Shown one piece after another: positions 41,171 through 54,300 of a stretch of DNA of 64,000 bases (the stretch's first letter is position 1; every line of letters begins with the position of its first letter). The stretch spans positions 12,979,213 to 13,043,212 of the forward strand of contig NC_065531.1 in assembly GCF_020184175.1 (NCBI RefSeq), in the 5' to 3' direction. A model generated the notes under the pieces. It had not been told where the DNA came from. It saw only the letters and a program-made list of their open reading frames with translations, and searched no databases. This DNA is from Aphis gossypii. Lineage: Eukaryota; Arthropoda; Insecta; Hemiptera; Aphididae. Made by a program: the position numbers and the translations under genes.

Positions 41171-44149
41171 GTAAGTTACAAAACTAATTATTATGATACA
41201 GTAGAAACAGACCAATATATGCGCGCTATTTACACTTACGATTCAAACTTACAGTGGACGTCGGTTAAATTGCATTTTTGGCAACGAAAAATTCACCGAT
41301 TTCTTTTTTCGTAGCAAATAAACGCGTAGATAACCAACGGGAAATGGGAAGCTATCTAAGAGAACTGCGCTTGTAAAACAAAATTTTCCTTGCCATAATA
41401 ATAAACACAAGATTACAAACTGTCTACTGAAATACGTCCATCTCGTGTATCTGCATTCTCCGGTTTAACTGAATACCTCTAATCAATGTATTATATAATT
41501 AGCTGCTCTGGTTAAATTACACATCGTTGAGCATTGCAATTACGGCCTATCAAAAACATATTTTTACTCACTTGAATTATTTTTTAACATTGTCAGTGAC
41601 ATAATTGTGTTAAATAAAATATTTTAATAAAGTTCCAAACGGCTACTGAGTATTAATGAGCATTAAACGTATTTCTATGTAAACGCTGAACTAAAAAACA
41701 ATTAGAAGTGTAAAAAAACTTTAAAATAATATAAATGTTACACAGTGTATTTCATGAAATAAAATTATTATTTATTAAATACCGTAAGACATTTAAAAAA
41801 AAAAAAACTAAACAAATATAAATTTTACTTGTTATTAAAAAAATATATATTAGTAAATATTTATATAAATGTATAAATATTTACTAATATTCTTAGGTTA
41901 TTTAAGTTATTTAATATATTTTTAATAATATTACATCATTTAATATCTTCATATTTTAAAATTAACAAGGGCTTTAACATGTTATAAAGGAATTTGACTA
42001 ATTTATAAATAAACAACCGCAAGCTAACAATTTCCAACTATATCATAAAAAATAATGAAATCTTAAATAAATTATTTACACAACTTTTTAGCTTACATTT
42101 TCTACAAATTCTTGAATACATGATTTAAAAACAATTTCTAGATAATAAATTTAAAATAAATAGTATATAATATAACATTAATATGATTATTTTTGTTGTA
42201 TACATCGGTAATTTCTATAAATTAACAGTAATGTCTTGATTTAAATAAATAATAAAACCAAATGTTTATAATTAATTACTGATAAGATATGGTTTATTAT
42301 AAAACTACTTACATAAAAAAACTACAATTTGTTTTTGCTAAACAAGCAGGATCGATAAACAAATAAAATAATGTTAATGTAATTATTTAAGTTACAGATT
42401 TATATAAAATAATCTAATATTATTATATTTTATTGCTGATAATATTTAATTTAATTTATATTATCACTAAGAAAAAGTTCTAAGTAATTTGAATATAAAA
42501 TTAATGAAACTTTATATAAGCTTAAAAATAGAGCTTTTTATTTTAGAGTTATTTTAAGAAAGTTATAAATATGACTTTGTTTTAATAAATGTTGATTAGT
42601 TGTTTGTGATGTGCTACCTAACAAAAACGTAACATATTTTGTAAGTTTTAAGAATAAATTCAAAACTTGATGAATTTTGATTAAAAGTAAATAAATACTT
42701 ATTAAAAACTGTTAGGTTCTAAATTTATAAGGAAAGACATGATTTTTGAAAATCTACAAGAGGGACATAAATAAAAATCTGGGAAATGCAGGACCATAAA
42801 CAAGATCGAATTGCCATATAACCAAAAAAAAAAAAAACGATATTTTCTTTAATATCTTTCATATTCTTTGATATAAATGATATAATTCATTTTCTATATT
42901 TATGTATACAGTATTAGTTATTACGAAGTCGTTATTAAGGGTACTATGAGATAATCGAATGATTATAAGTAAATACTGTAATAGCAACTATCAGTTCCAC
43001 AATCCAACAATGAATTAAAATATTCCATCTTAAAAATGGTAAGATGTAACAAAAAAAATAAAAATTTTGTTGTTGATCAATATTCAATTATAACAATAAT
43101 AATATTGTTTAATAGTTTTTAAGTTCTAATACAAAATTATAAATCAAATTCACATTGAAACTTGTAAAATACAATGAAAAAAATCGATTAAAATGTATTA
43201 TATAGTTGTGTATTAATAATAATGTTATACTAACATCATTATTAATTAGTCGAATTTCTAAACAACTTACATAGGTATTTAATTTTCGTTTTACCTGTAC
43301 TCTTTAAGTAATATTAATTGTTTTTGTATTACCGTTTGAAAGTTAGAAAGAATATTATAGTATGTTTTCTCCTTGATTTCGTATTAATTTAATAGTGATA
43401 TTCGTGTAACAAAAATTATTTATTAAAATCTATAATGTATTAAATACATCCATGTAAATTTTTAGAAGATACATAATAAATTAAAATATTCTTAAAAATT
43501 ATGAACAATATTTTATTACAAAATAACATAATATTTTATGATTTTCATTAAAATTAAAAAATTCGTTCATAAAAATAGCAAACAAATATTTCAGTATAAC
43601 ATTGAAGCGTTTATTATTATTTTATTGATCAGTCTTTATAATTATCATCACATTTTTTTTATTATAAAGCATTTTGGTGGTATCCTATTTTCCCGAGAAT
43701 TTTCAAATAATTTACTTTAACTTCAACGAAGAAAAATAACACATAAAATGAATACAAACTTTTTATATAAAAAAAAAAATAATTTATTTTATATTGGTTT
43801 CACAAAATATCGGTTATACTCCGACTATAGTAAACCAAAATAACAACATGACGTAAAAATATTAAGGATGTATGAAATATAATATAGAACGTGATGTATC
43901 AAAAACAATTGAGTAAGAACGTTTATTGGCACACGTATAAAATAAAATATTCAAATAAAAACGGTTTAAAATAAGTAATGGTTTTTATTTAATAGGTTTT
44001 AAATTTTTCTAATTTTTTAAATTTACTTTTTTATGGTAAAAATTACCCAATTTAGATTTTCGATACTATACTCGATTGAATCGTTTGAAGAGCGATGGGT
44101 ATATATCTTCATTACTCCATCACAATAAAACTTAAATTTGATATAACAA

Positions 44150-44790
44150 TGTAAGAATCGCATTATTAATAATACATATTAACACGTTACGAAGAACACA
44201 CGCGACCGGCACTCGACTATTGCGATTGTTCCTACTCACATCGCGCTCGGCCAATATAACTTTGGGCCGTTTCAACGCGTTTCGCATGAGCAATTGGTTT
44301 CGGCAGCTGTGGTGGTAGCGAAAAGGACAAAAGCCAAAAGACGAATACACTCGTCGGAACGCGTTTGACGTGAAAATCGATACCATTACCGTCGTTGGTC
44401 GTTTCGGAGGCCGTTCCCCGCGGAGTTTGACCGTCCTTCCAAAAACCGCTGACCGTGCCCAGAAAAAAAGAAAACTCCCATAGGTCCTTCTATAAGTCTG
44501 CCAGAGACGACAACCATGAATTTTTTTTTTTGTGTTTGTACGTGGTTACGTTTCCTACCTAAAATCAACGATATTAAATAATACACTAAAAGTGTAGTAA
44601 TGATGTAGAGATTTGTATTTTTTGCTATTAACCATCCCTCACTGGACGACGGCGATCTGCATAGGCAAAACTTAATACATAGTGGTCGAGCGGCAACAAT
44701 ACTAATATCGTACCAGTAAGGCGTACAGCCATGTTTAACCATCCGTACTTCCGATTTCGTTGTATCACACTGACGACGATGAAGTTCGGT
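44150..44790. promoter_or_regulatory. CpG-rich island inside intron A-B
   Basis: A sharp rise in GC and CpG content against the AT-rich intron, with a CCAAT word (cggccaatata, about 44248). The two - strand open frames here (118 and 84 codons) are probably long only because stop codons are rare in GC-rich DNA. Neither protein resembles a known family. It could be an internal or antisense promoter, or an enhancer. Confidence 0.3.
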
Positions 44791-45533
44791 CTTTCAAAAT
44801 ATTGATTGTATTCAATTTCATTTAATATTATATAATATTATATTATATGATCAGTCGTGATGATTCCCCCTCAGCTAATATCGTATACGCGCGCAGCTGT
44901 GTACGTGAAATAATATTATTCTATTACTAGTAATATATTATTTATGTTATTATTATAAGTATAAAATATGAACGTCACAGAATTTTTTATAGCCTTGACC
45001 TCGTAACAGAGAAAGAGCGACTGAGTGTATAATTGACTGGAGACGAAGGGAAGTGAGAGATCATTATAAAATACTTTTAAACTTTTCCCGCCTCGAATAT
45101 TAGTTAAAAATAATAACAAACGTTTAAACTCTTGAATTATTAAATTTTATGAACGTGTTTTTTCGTCAGAGGTACTTTTCTTGCTTTACTGATAAAGTTT
45201 TTATCCAAACCCAGAGCGTAATGCCTTAAAAAATGAAAATATTTAAATTTAAACACGTCTTTTTTTAAGTTTCAACATATTATGCAGAGTTTAACAAGCA
45301 TTTTCAGCGCATTAGGAATAATTTCGGAAATTAATAATTAATTATAATAGCCGCTTTAGCCTGCCGTTTATTCGTGTATTAATTTTATGTATAGAAGCGA
45401 AAATGAAACAATTCGTCACCGACAGTGCAAACCGTCCAACCGTTTGCTAACAGTTATAATGCAATAATCGCTAGCTATATAAATTATATATTACGTATGT
45501 AAATATAAGCATGCATATGTATACGATGTATTT

Positions 45534-45560
45534 GAGAGAGAGAGAGAGTGTGTGTGTGCG
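45534..45560. repeat. Compound microsatellite (GA)n(GT)n
   Basis: An uninterrupted GA run switches directly to GT repeats, ending in a GTGCGTGAG word. Intronic. Confidence 0.9.
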
Positions 45561-48500
45561 TGAGCTCACGTTTGGAATGCTCCACGTGAGGAAAAAATAA
45601 TTCTAGCTACGAATAGGTAAGCAATTATTGTAATGCGTCTTGGATTACATTTATTTACAATTGTATTGCACTGTGATTTAATTTAAAAATTGTATACGCT
45701 AATTTAATTAATAAAGTAGAGAGCACTAATATTGCTAATTTATAGGCTAATTTGTAGTTACTAGCAAGCCGAAAAGTTTAAAACACAATCACCTGATATT
45801 TGTTCCAAAAATTGTAAAATGAAACTCTGCCAAATAGAACCACCAACACAACAATAGAACATTAAACTTACAAATCAGGAGATACGTCAGAGTCCAGTAC
45901 AATTTAATACTCACTATATTTGTTTCGTATACTGAAGGTTAAATGTATTTCTCATTTATTTGTAGGTTTAAGTGTACAGGATTTATACTTAGAGTTAATG
46001 TTGAAAATCTCGCTGTTAACAATAGAAAAAAAACAGAATTCTGTGATACCAACAGCTAACTTCGCTTTTTATTTTTAATTGTGTGCTCTATATACTAGTT
46101 TTATTTTTTCCAGGTCAGAGTAACACGGCTAAGATTATATATTGCATTCCTTGTGCTCAATTGTCACATTTTTCGTAAATCCCTGTCAGCTCTAATATTG
46201 TTTAATCACGAGTCACACGTTTATATTGAACTAAATATTATAAAATTAACTCGATCGTAACAATAGTTGTTTCAAAAGCAGTCGCTACCCAAAGACTCGC
46301 TATCGTATAATACACTAGACACTGGACCACGAGCATAAATGTATAATATATATTTATTATACATTGTACACTAATGTATTATATTGTAATATTATGTACG
46401 TGTCACGTGATATAATACGTGTCGTTTAGGGGGAAAACGATCTCAAAAATGTATTTTTCTCATTCCGTCGAGTTGAACGTTCCGGTTTATTTTTTTATTC
46501 TCCTCGGATATTTATTTTACGAATGTATTTCATTTTCTCGCACGACGGCTCCGGAATTGTTTTCTGCAGAATTTCAAATTATTCGACGCAAACGCCGCTA
46601 CCGCCGCCGTTGACGTATGCGTTCCGACACCCGTCAACCGTAATACAAGTACGTCACAATGATAGGTTCCGTGTCGCGTCCCGTTAAACTCTTTGGCTCC
46701 AGTTCCAGTAGCACTTTATTGACTCGGTCGAATGTCGATCAAAATATTTCCTCCTCTCCTCGTTTTTGCCCTTGTCCGTCGAACCGATAGACAAACTCCA
46801 TTAAATTGTGTTGAAGTAGACAGGTGATGAATTCCTCCGTGGAAATCAGTATTATCTTGTGCACTATTACTGCGTTGATCTGTATACCAAATGAGTAATA
46901 AGTAGTAACCAAACATAAGTAGAATTAAATAATGACACTATTGATTATAATTAGTTTTATATCTAAAGTTGATGACAGTTTCAACGACAACGATGATGGC
47001 AATAAAAAGAATAATCATTTCGAAATAGTATGTCAAGTGAGATATTAGTATAACATTATTTACACTAATAAGTAACGTGAATAAGATAAACAAATCAATA
47101 ATATATCACCAGTAATTTGTGTTGGTTTCAAGCGTTAGTTTAGGTTAGACGTACTATTATTGCTGTACTTAATTGATGACAAAATTATTATCTTATAATT
47201 AATAATTAATTTTAAATTATAATATTCTGTGATACCTACGCATACTTACATGTTTTCTGATACGATTACCTCCTTGTCTATACCATATTATGGGATTTTT
47301 TTTATACAAATTAACCTTTTAAACGGGTGAATGGTGATGGTACAAAAAACGATTTTTTTGTATCGATTGCAATCACTATAAAATGGGCTTGTTAAAATTT
47401 TTCCAATAACATGCGTACATCGTGCATACATTAATTCAGAAATATATTTTTTTCATACAGTTAAGGATGAATGTCGGTTAAACTAATCCTCTATCCCATA
47501 CAATTTTTTTTCATTTTTTCTCTCCAAGTATTACCAGTATTACCACACAAATTTTAAAAATAGTCTATGATAGTTATAAAAAAAAATTAAATAAAGGGCT
47601 CCCCTTTGGTTAGGTTTGGCTGGTAAACCGTAGGTACCTAGTTAAAAAAACAAAAAAGTTCGACTCCAAATATATAAACAAATGCAACACTGCCATTACA
47701 AAACGCTGTTCAACAAACAACAATAATAATTAGATAATTCAAAAATTATAAATCATCGACTAGATTCATATTATATCCGTGACGTTTATTAAACCGCTTC
47801 AAAAATAAAACATGATCTGGGGATAATGAAAATGTTGATTTCATTTTAATATTGTGGTAAAACTTTTACACTACACGATAATCATTGCTGATTTTTGTTA
47901 CACTATAGAATATTATTATTACAATATGATATTAGTGACGTATGGTAGTAAAAGGATTGATACCTCTCTTTTCCTCAATAAAAAAAACAAAAAAAAAATG
48001 TCATAAATGTACGAAAAACGATGTTTGTCAATTACGCCGATTTTTCTAGACTGCCTTAAATCTATAAATTTTTTAAGCTAATAAATTTATCACAAATTAA
48101 TTAGGTATACATTGATTGCACTAAAAATTTATAATATTATATATTATATAAGTACTAATAAATGATGTCAAAACTATATCGTTTATTTTTCAACTTCAGT
48201 ATCACCAGCGTAATTAATGTATAACTTTTTTTGTACTTAAATATGGTCCTACGCAGTTGATGTATATTAATCTTTTTAAATCCTATAATTTTTTTTTCTT
48301 ATAAATTAAGTTATATTAGTTTTTAATACTATATATTGATATGAATATGATACATGTATATGATTTTCATCGTGTTAATCCTGAATCGTTATACCCACCG
48401 ATAAGATAATTTTTAAAATTTTTATTTTATAATACTATTATTTGAACACAATTTATAAATTCTAAATCATGGACACATTTTGTGAATGGCATATTTTTAT

Positions 48501-49832
48501 TTTTTTATTCCGAGACTCTGAGTTTTAACTATTATCAAAAATTAAATATATAAATAACTTTTATTGCTATGTTATGTTATAATATAAATAAAACGAAATA
48601 AATCAAATTAATGTTCTAAAATTACTTATGAAAACATAAACCAACATTTTATCTAAAATAAAAATGAAATTTTCATTCTACGTAACTGCACATATTTTAA
48701 TTTAATAAAGTAACATCAATGTTTAGATAGTACCTAGTTAAAATGTTTAAAACAACTTTCTAGTTACCACAAGTATATAAAAAATAATTTATCAAATTAG
48801 GTTTCATAATTACAAAAATAATCTCGTGGAATAACGTTATAAATTAAATAAATTATAATCATCGTAAATTCTCATTGTTGCCATGAATAAAAGTTAAGGC
48901 GAATAATTGCTTCTGAATAATTTTGATAAGTGTGTATAATTTTTGGCATAGTCTAACTAAAATATAACAAGTGTGGATAACATAAAAATGTTCACAGGCT
49001 ATTCAAATAAATACAATGATACCAAGAATCAAAATGTTTATAGATACATTTTATTTAATTTGATAATTTTTTTATAAATAAATACCAAAAAATAAAATAA
49101 AATTTATTATAAAAAAAGGTTAATTTTAATTTTATAAAAAAGACGTCAATCCCTTCTATCAATGACGAGAACATCATATGGCTGAATTGGCTACCCCTGT
49201 ATATACCGCGTAAACCCAGATTAAAAGCTATAGTCCAATTAACCTTTTTACACGCTTTACCATGATACATATCATAAGTCATGGTTATTAGTAATTTCAG
49301 ATTAAAACCTACGAAAACCTACGAAAAAAAAATATTAATAATTAAAATATAATAAAAAAAAATAATAATAAAATTAATTATAAATTAATACAATTTTATA
49401 AAACTCATATTTTGTAATTTTTTATTAAAGCAGAGTTATAAAAGTATTATCTTTAAAGTATTTTTGCATACCAATCATTTTCTAGAGGGAATAGTAAATA
49501 CAGTCAATATTTTTTTTTTTTATCAAATACAAATTTTATTGACATTATTGTTCTTTTCATATCTTACAATATTTTAGATTTTTTAATATTTTACATTTCA
49601 ATAACATTAAAATTTTTTAAATATTATTAAAAAATAAAGGCTTTAATTTTTAATAAATTTCAATTAATTTTGGTTAAATACTGGGATATTCCGAGATTAT
49701 ACTTAAATTTTCAGGATTTTTTTATAGCACTTTTTCAAAAAAAAAAAAAAGAGTGTCTAGAATATATAGAGTAAGGGAAACTAATTTAACTACGAATTTA
49801 ATAAGCAATAATTGATAAATCATTTTTTTAAG

Positions 49833-50014
49833 GTGGTCAGACTAAAGAAGAAGTCATAGAAACAAATGAAAGATTGAGAGCAGTACGAATTCGTTTAGAG
49901 GAATCTTATGATACGGCTAAAAAGTCACTCATTACACTAATGACTAAGTACACAGAGAGTAAGTCAACACGAAATGTCTTCCAAAGGTACAATCTTCTGA
50001 AAGCCATGATTAAG
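49833..50014 (+). CDS. Exon B of the unidentified coiled-coil gene
   Basis: The acceptor is cattttttta-ag and the donor AAG|gtaaga. It completes the split Ser codon from exon A, then encodes 60 residues and ends on a codon boundary. The first half (GQTKEEVIETNERLRAVRIR, LEESYDTAKKSLITLMTKYT) is strongly charged and helical. The second half carries the first copy of the repeated motif, SKSTRNVFQRYNLLKAMIK. Codon usage is less A/T-driven than in noise frames, and the frame has no low-complexity runs. It is the exon with the strongest coding character. Confidence 0.9.
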
Positions 50015-51115
50015 GTAAGATACTATTATTAAAAAATAAAAGTTACATCTTACACTATGTTATACGATATTGTTTAAAATAATTATTATTACACAACACG
50101 AAAAAAATATCTATATTTAGTATATAGGTAAATATTGTTTTATATAGTTCTACTATAACAAAACATTTATAATGAATAATTATAAAAATTAAATTAATTA
50201 ATACATTTTAACCTGTATTTAAACATTTCAAATCGCAAAGCGCTTCACACAAATATTTTTTTATTTTTTTTAAAAAAAAGGTAAATATACATGTTTTAGT
50301 TTTTTCATTGAACTGTCTACTATTTTACTAACATAATCATTAAGATCTATTGATTGATAACTATTAATTAAAACTGTTTTACATAAATACATACTAGGTG
50401 TATAAATTAAATTTCAACTCGCCGTTATAGGTATTCTGATATGGCATTCTATCATAATATTGACTTCGGGTTTTCCTTTTCTTTTTTCTTTTTAATTTAT
50501 TGGAATATAATATAAATTTAATTTTATATCTATCTTACCAATCATGACATACAGTATAGATAACTGATAAAAAAAAAAAAATACCATAAATGGCATATTC
50601 TATAAACATATTCATAAGAATAATGTCGGTTAAAAATATCATACGTTTTTATTCATTATATTTATTAGTTCAGAGTGGTGTACTGATATACTTTGATAAT
50701 ATCTAAATATACATATACGTATATAATATAGTCTCTACTTTTTTCATTTTATAAACGTAATCATATTATTATTACTTTTTCATTCTAACCGTGCACAATC
50801 GCACAAGTATGAAATATTTTTGTGATAAAATAATGGACAAGAAATGACCTAAACACAACTATGACTGACTACTTTTAAACGGAAAGTTTCGGCTACTTTT
50901 TAAAACTCTATTGTCTTTTGTCAAAAGTTAAATTATTTATCACAGACCATTCTTCTCGCCATCACAACATTATACCAATGTACCTTAACACATTTTCTCA
51001 ACTTTATGTCCAACACATTATTATTACTACATGGTTAAATTCAATAAACTCGTTTTATTAATATACCTACGTTGTCCGTTTATTTTACCGGACGTGAATT
51101 TTTTTTCTTTTACAG
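50015..51115 (+). other. Intron B-C, 1.1 kb
   Basis: AT-rich with no internal feature seen. The end has a good pyrimidine tract (ttttttttcttttacag). Confidence 0.8.
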
Positions 51116-51314
51116 GAAGTTATACGATTGGAAACACAATATTGGACATTGGTCGAGATACCCAAACAAGAGAAACAAGAAACGGTACCATCATTTGTGC
51201 TAAGAGCGTGTGGGATTGTGGAAAAATCGCAAAAGTCGGGTGAAGGTGTCAAGTCTACGGCTAAACTAGCTGAAGAAGATGAAAAGAAACGAGAACGTAT
51301 TGATAGACTTTGTG
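51116..51314 (+). CDS. Exon C of the unidentified coiled-coil gene
   Basis: The acceptor is tttcttttacag and the donor G|gtaagc. It enters on a codon boundary, encodes 66 residues and ends with the first base of an Asp codon. It continues the first repeat unit (EVIRLETQYWTLVE), then has a Pro-containing linker (IPKQEKQETVPSF), a short segment with VLRACGIVEK, and a very charged helix (STAKLAEEDEKKRERIDRLC). This part probably links the two motif copies. Open frames in other phases and run-on past the donor are spurious. Confidence 0.88.
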
Positions 51315-54300
51315 GTAAGCGTGTCCTAAATTCCTACTGTTACGGTATTCTATTATTAAAGTTTATAATTATTAATTTCATCGTAAAAAAGTAAAATACT
51401 TCCTGATTAAATAAAAACATAAGTTTTTATGAAAAAGTTGTAGTATCTAGTAATATAGGTATGTCTATACTCTATACCAATCCTATGTGTATAATTATAT
51501 TAAAAAACAAATATACATAAAAGGTAGATGACATTTATAATTATAAACCGGAAGACATTAAATAAATACATCATTTGCTACAAATTGCAGCAGTTAACAT
51601 TTTTATGTTTGTCACGCTATTTACCGATTGATCAAGTCTTACATAAACAAGTCTGATACCACTTTTATTTAAAAATGTATTCTTTTAAAAAAGTTTATAA
51701 TATTATCTTAAACTAGTAACTCAATTTACATTTTTGTATTAAAATTAACTATTAAAACTTATATATTATCACACCCCATTATAATATTGCAATACATTTC
51801 ATAACATAATTTTATATATTAATTTATAATAATTGTCTTAAATAATGAACAAGTGTAATTTTTTTTGAATGAATGAATGAACAATAATCAATTACATTTT
51901 AATTTATTGGATATTAAGAGTATACTTTTGAGTTTTCTGTAAGATTTTGCTTAAGTCCTGATATAATTAATTTAATAGATACATAATACATTCCTCATTT
52001 AATGATCAATATATACAAAAAAAAATGATTATGCTTACTACCTTATCTACCTTATTAACGAAAAAATCGAAACGAGTAGTGAGAACAATTATAATAATAT
52101 TATAATATATAAAAATTTAAAATTCTTGAATTGTTATTACCTAATAACTAACCATATGTATTATGACAACTACTTATGAAAAAAAATTATAGCTTAGAAT
52201 ATTTTACCTATATTTCTTTACTAATTAATCAAAACTATTTTATCTTTGATCTATAAATGTGCGTCTACTTGAATTAATACAAAAGGTTTTTTTTTAAATG
52301 TCGGTAAATATAAATTTTACCTATTAAAAAAAAAAAAACACTTTTCAAGTTCTTTTATTATTAAAATTAGTCTTTTCATTCATTTCACAGAAATGTTTAC
52401 ATTATATAATAAGAAAATAAAAAATTAATATCAAGGTAGGTACATTGTATGTTGTTCAATGAAGTAAAATGTGTATATTTATTTTTATTATTATTATTTA
52501 GAAAATATTGACTTTTAGTTTATAACTTTGATTTACTTTGTTATTACTTCTTTATGTGTTTGATCATTTACAACAGTAAAATAACAGAATTACATTCCTA
52601 AAAATATGTGCGGATGACGTTTTTTGTGTGAAAACTGATGGGAATACTAAAAGTTCAAATAATAATGTATGTATATGTAGAAAATATTGCCTATTTTTAT
52701 GATATGATAACATTTTCAAAACTTCCTTTTCAACGATATTTTAGAAATGTAATAAAAAAGGAAGAATATCAAACACAAGATTAAATCAGTTAGCTTAAAA
52801 TATTTTCCATGAATGGTTATACAAAATATAGAATGTAATGTAGGTACCCATATAAACGATAAATGAAAATTTCAAATAATAATATCATAAAAGATTTTTT
52901 CGAACTAAGGTTAATCATAATATTGAAAAACATTTTACGACATAAATATTTGAGATACTTTTGTTATATCATTATGAACATACTCAATAATATTTTATAT
53001 TCGTAAAATATTTCACATAATTACCTAATAGTTTAATAAAATAATTTTAAAAATTATCAAATATTGTTTTTCATTGTTATCAATGGTTTGATCAATTAGT
53101 GTTGTGTAAAGAAATTTTAAGTACCTACTCTCTTGTTCTCTGAAGTCTTTTATTTCTTTAACATCAAACATTCACGAGCCTTAATATGGATTTTATTAGC
53201 ATCTGTTTAATGTATGACTCATAAAAGTTATAAACAAATTATTAATTTATTTTTACAATATATTTTGTATGCATATACATCTATTAGTTACAGCACCTTA
53301 TACTATAATTTAATAGTATTAAATTGAACACAATATCATATTTTCGTGTATACTTGTCTTATAATTTACTTACATTTAAAAAACGAATTTTATAAAATAG
53401 AACGACTAAAACCTCCTCATTTTATTTTTTATATTCTGCAGTTTATTTTCTGATCATTTTTGATTAAAATCTATTATCACTTCTATATATTTGAATGAAA
53501 ATATTATTTTAATCGATTTACAATAAATTGCAACTAGTCATATAAGCATCACATTATACATTATATTTATTTTGTAAAATAACTTTGTTGGTGAACATTT
53601 TGTTTTTGTGTCTAACTTTGAACTTTAAAATAGAGCAGAAAATGTCAGTTATATTGTTTTCTTTTATTTTAAGTATATTTTTTCCGGATGAGTCTCTTTT
53701 CAACAGTTATTCCAAGGTGATTTATTGAGTTCAAATTTGGGTAGAGCTTATTATTTAAAATACACGAAAGGCATTATTTTCGATTTAGAGTGAAATTTAC
53801 CTATGTTTATTTGGGTTTATTTAATTAAATTTTACTTTTTTTAATCCTGGAGCAGTTGATCAAATTGAGGTAGTATTATACTTAAGAAATTGCAACAAAG
53901 AGATAATTTTTAAATACTAGGATTTCTGTGATCTGTGATATTGATGTATGTTTTTAGAGTAATTTGGTATTTAGATTATTGTCGGCTAAGTTTATATGCA
54001 AGGTTATTTCTAAAAAGTACAGCTTAATATTTTCGTAAAGATTTTATGATTATAGGGCATAGTGATGTCATATTTTTTGATATATTGTGATCTATATAAT
54101 ATAAGAGCTCTTTTTTCAATTAATTTTTTAAGTTATTTAATGTACCTATGTTTGTCATTAGAATATTGTTGTTATTAAGTATTTAACTGCGTTATTAAAT
54201 CATCATTTTATATCGAATGGTTTGAATATAAAACAAATCTTAATGCACTACTTACTATCATTAAATTTGACACTATGGACTACTATTCTCCTATTGCAAA

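Larger units (their letters stand above)
41171..49832 (+). other. Intron A-B, 8.7 kb, with CpG-rich islands
   Basis: Mostly AT-rich. Two islands stand out, at about 44150-44790 and 46420-46860. A (GA)n(GT)n microsatellite lies at 45534-45560. Two acceptor-like sites near 45966 and 46112 precede short open stretches, but no in-phase exon could be supported. A poly-A/T-rich tail leads into the exon B acceptor. Confidence 0.6.

Noticed and set aside
46113..46259. 48-codon open stretch after an acceptor-like ttttttccag
   Set aside because: Phase and composition do not fit between exons A and B, it ends in a stop, and no donor is convincing.
47640..47680. GTTCGACTCC word resembling a tRNA B box
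   Set aside because: No matching A box or cloverleaf stems at the right spacing. No tRNA gene could be supported anywhere in the window.
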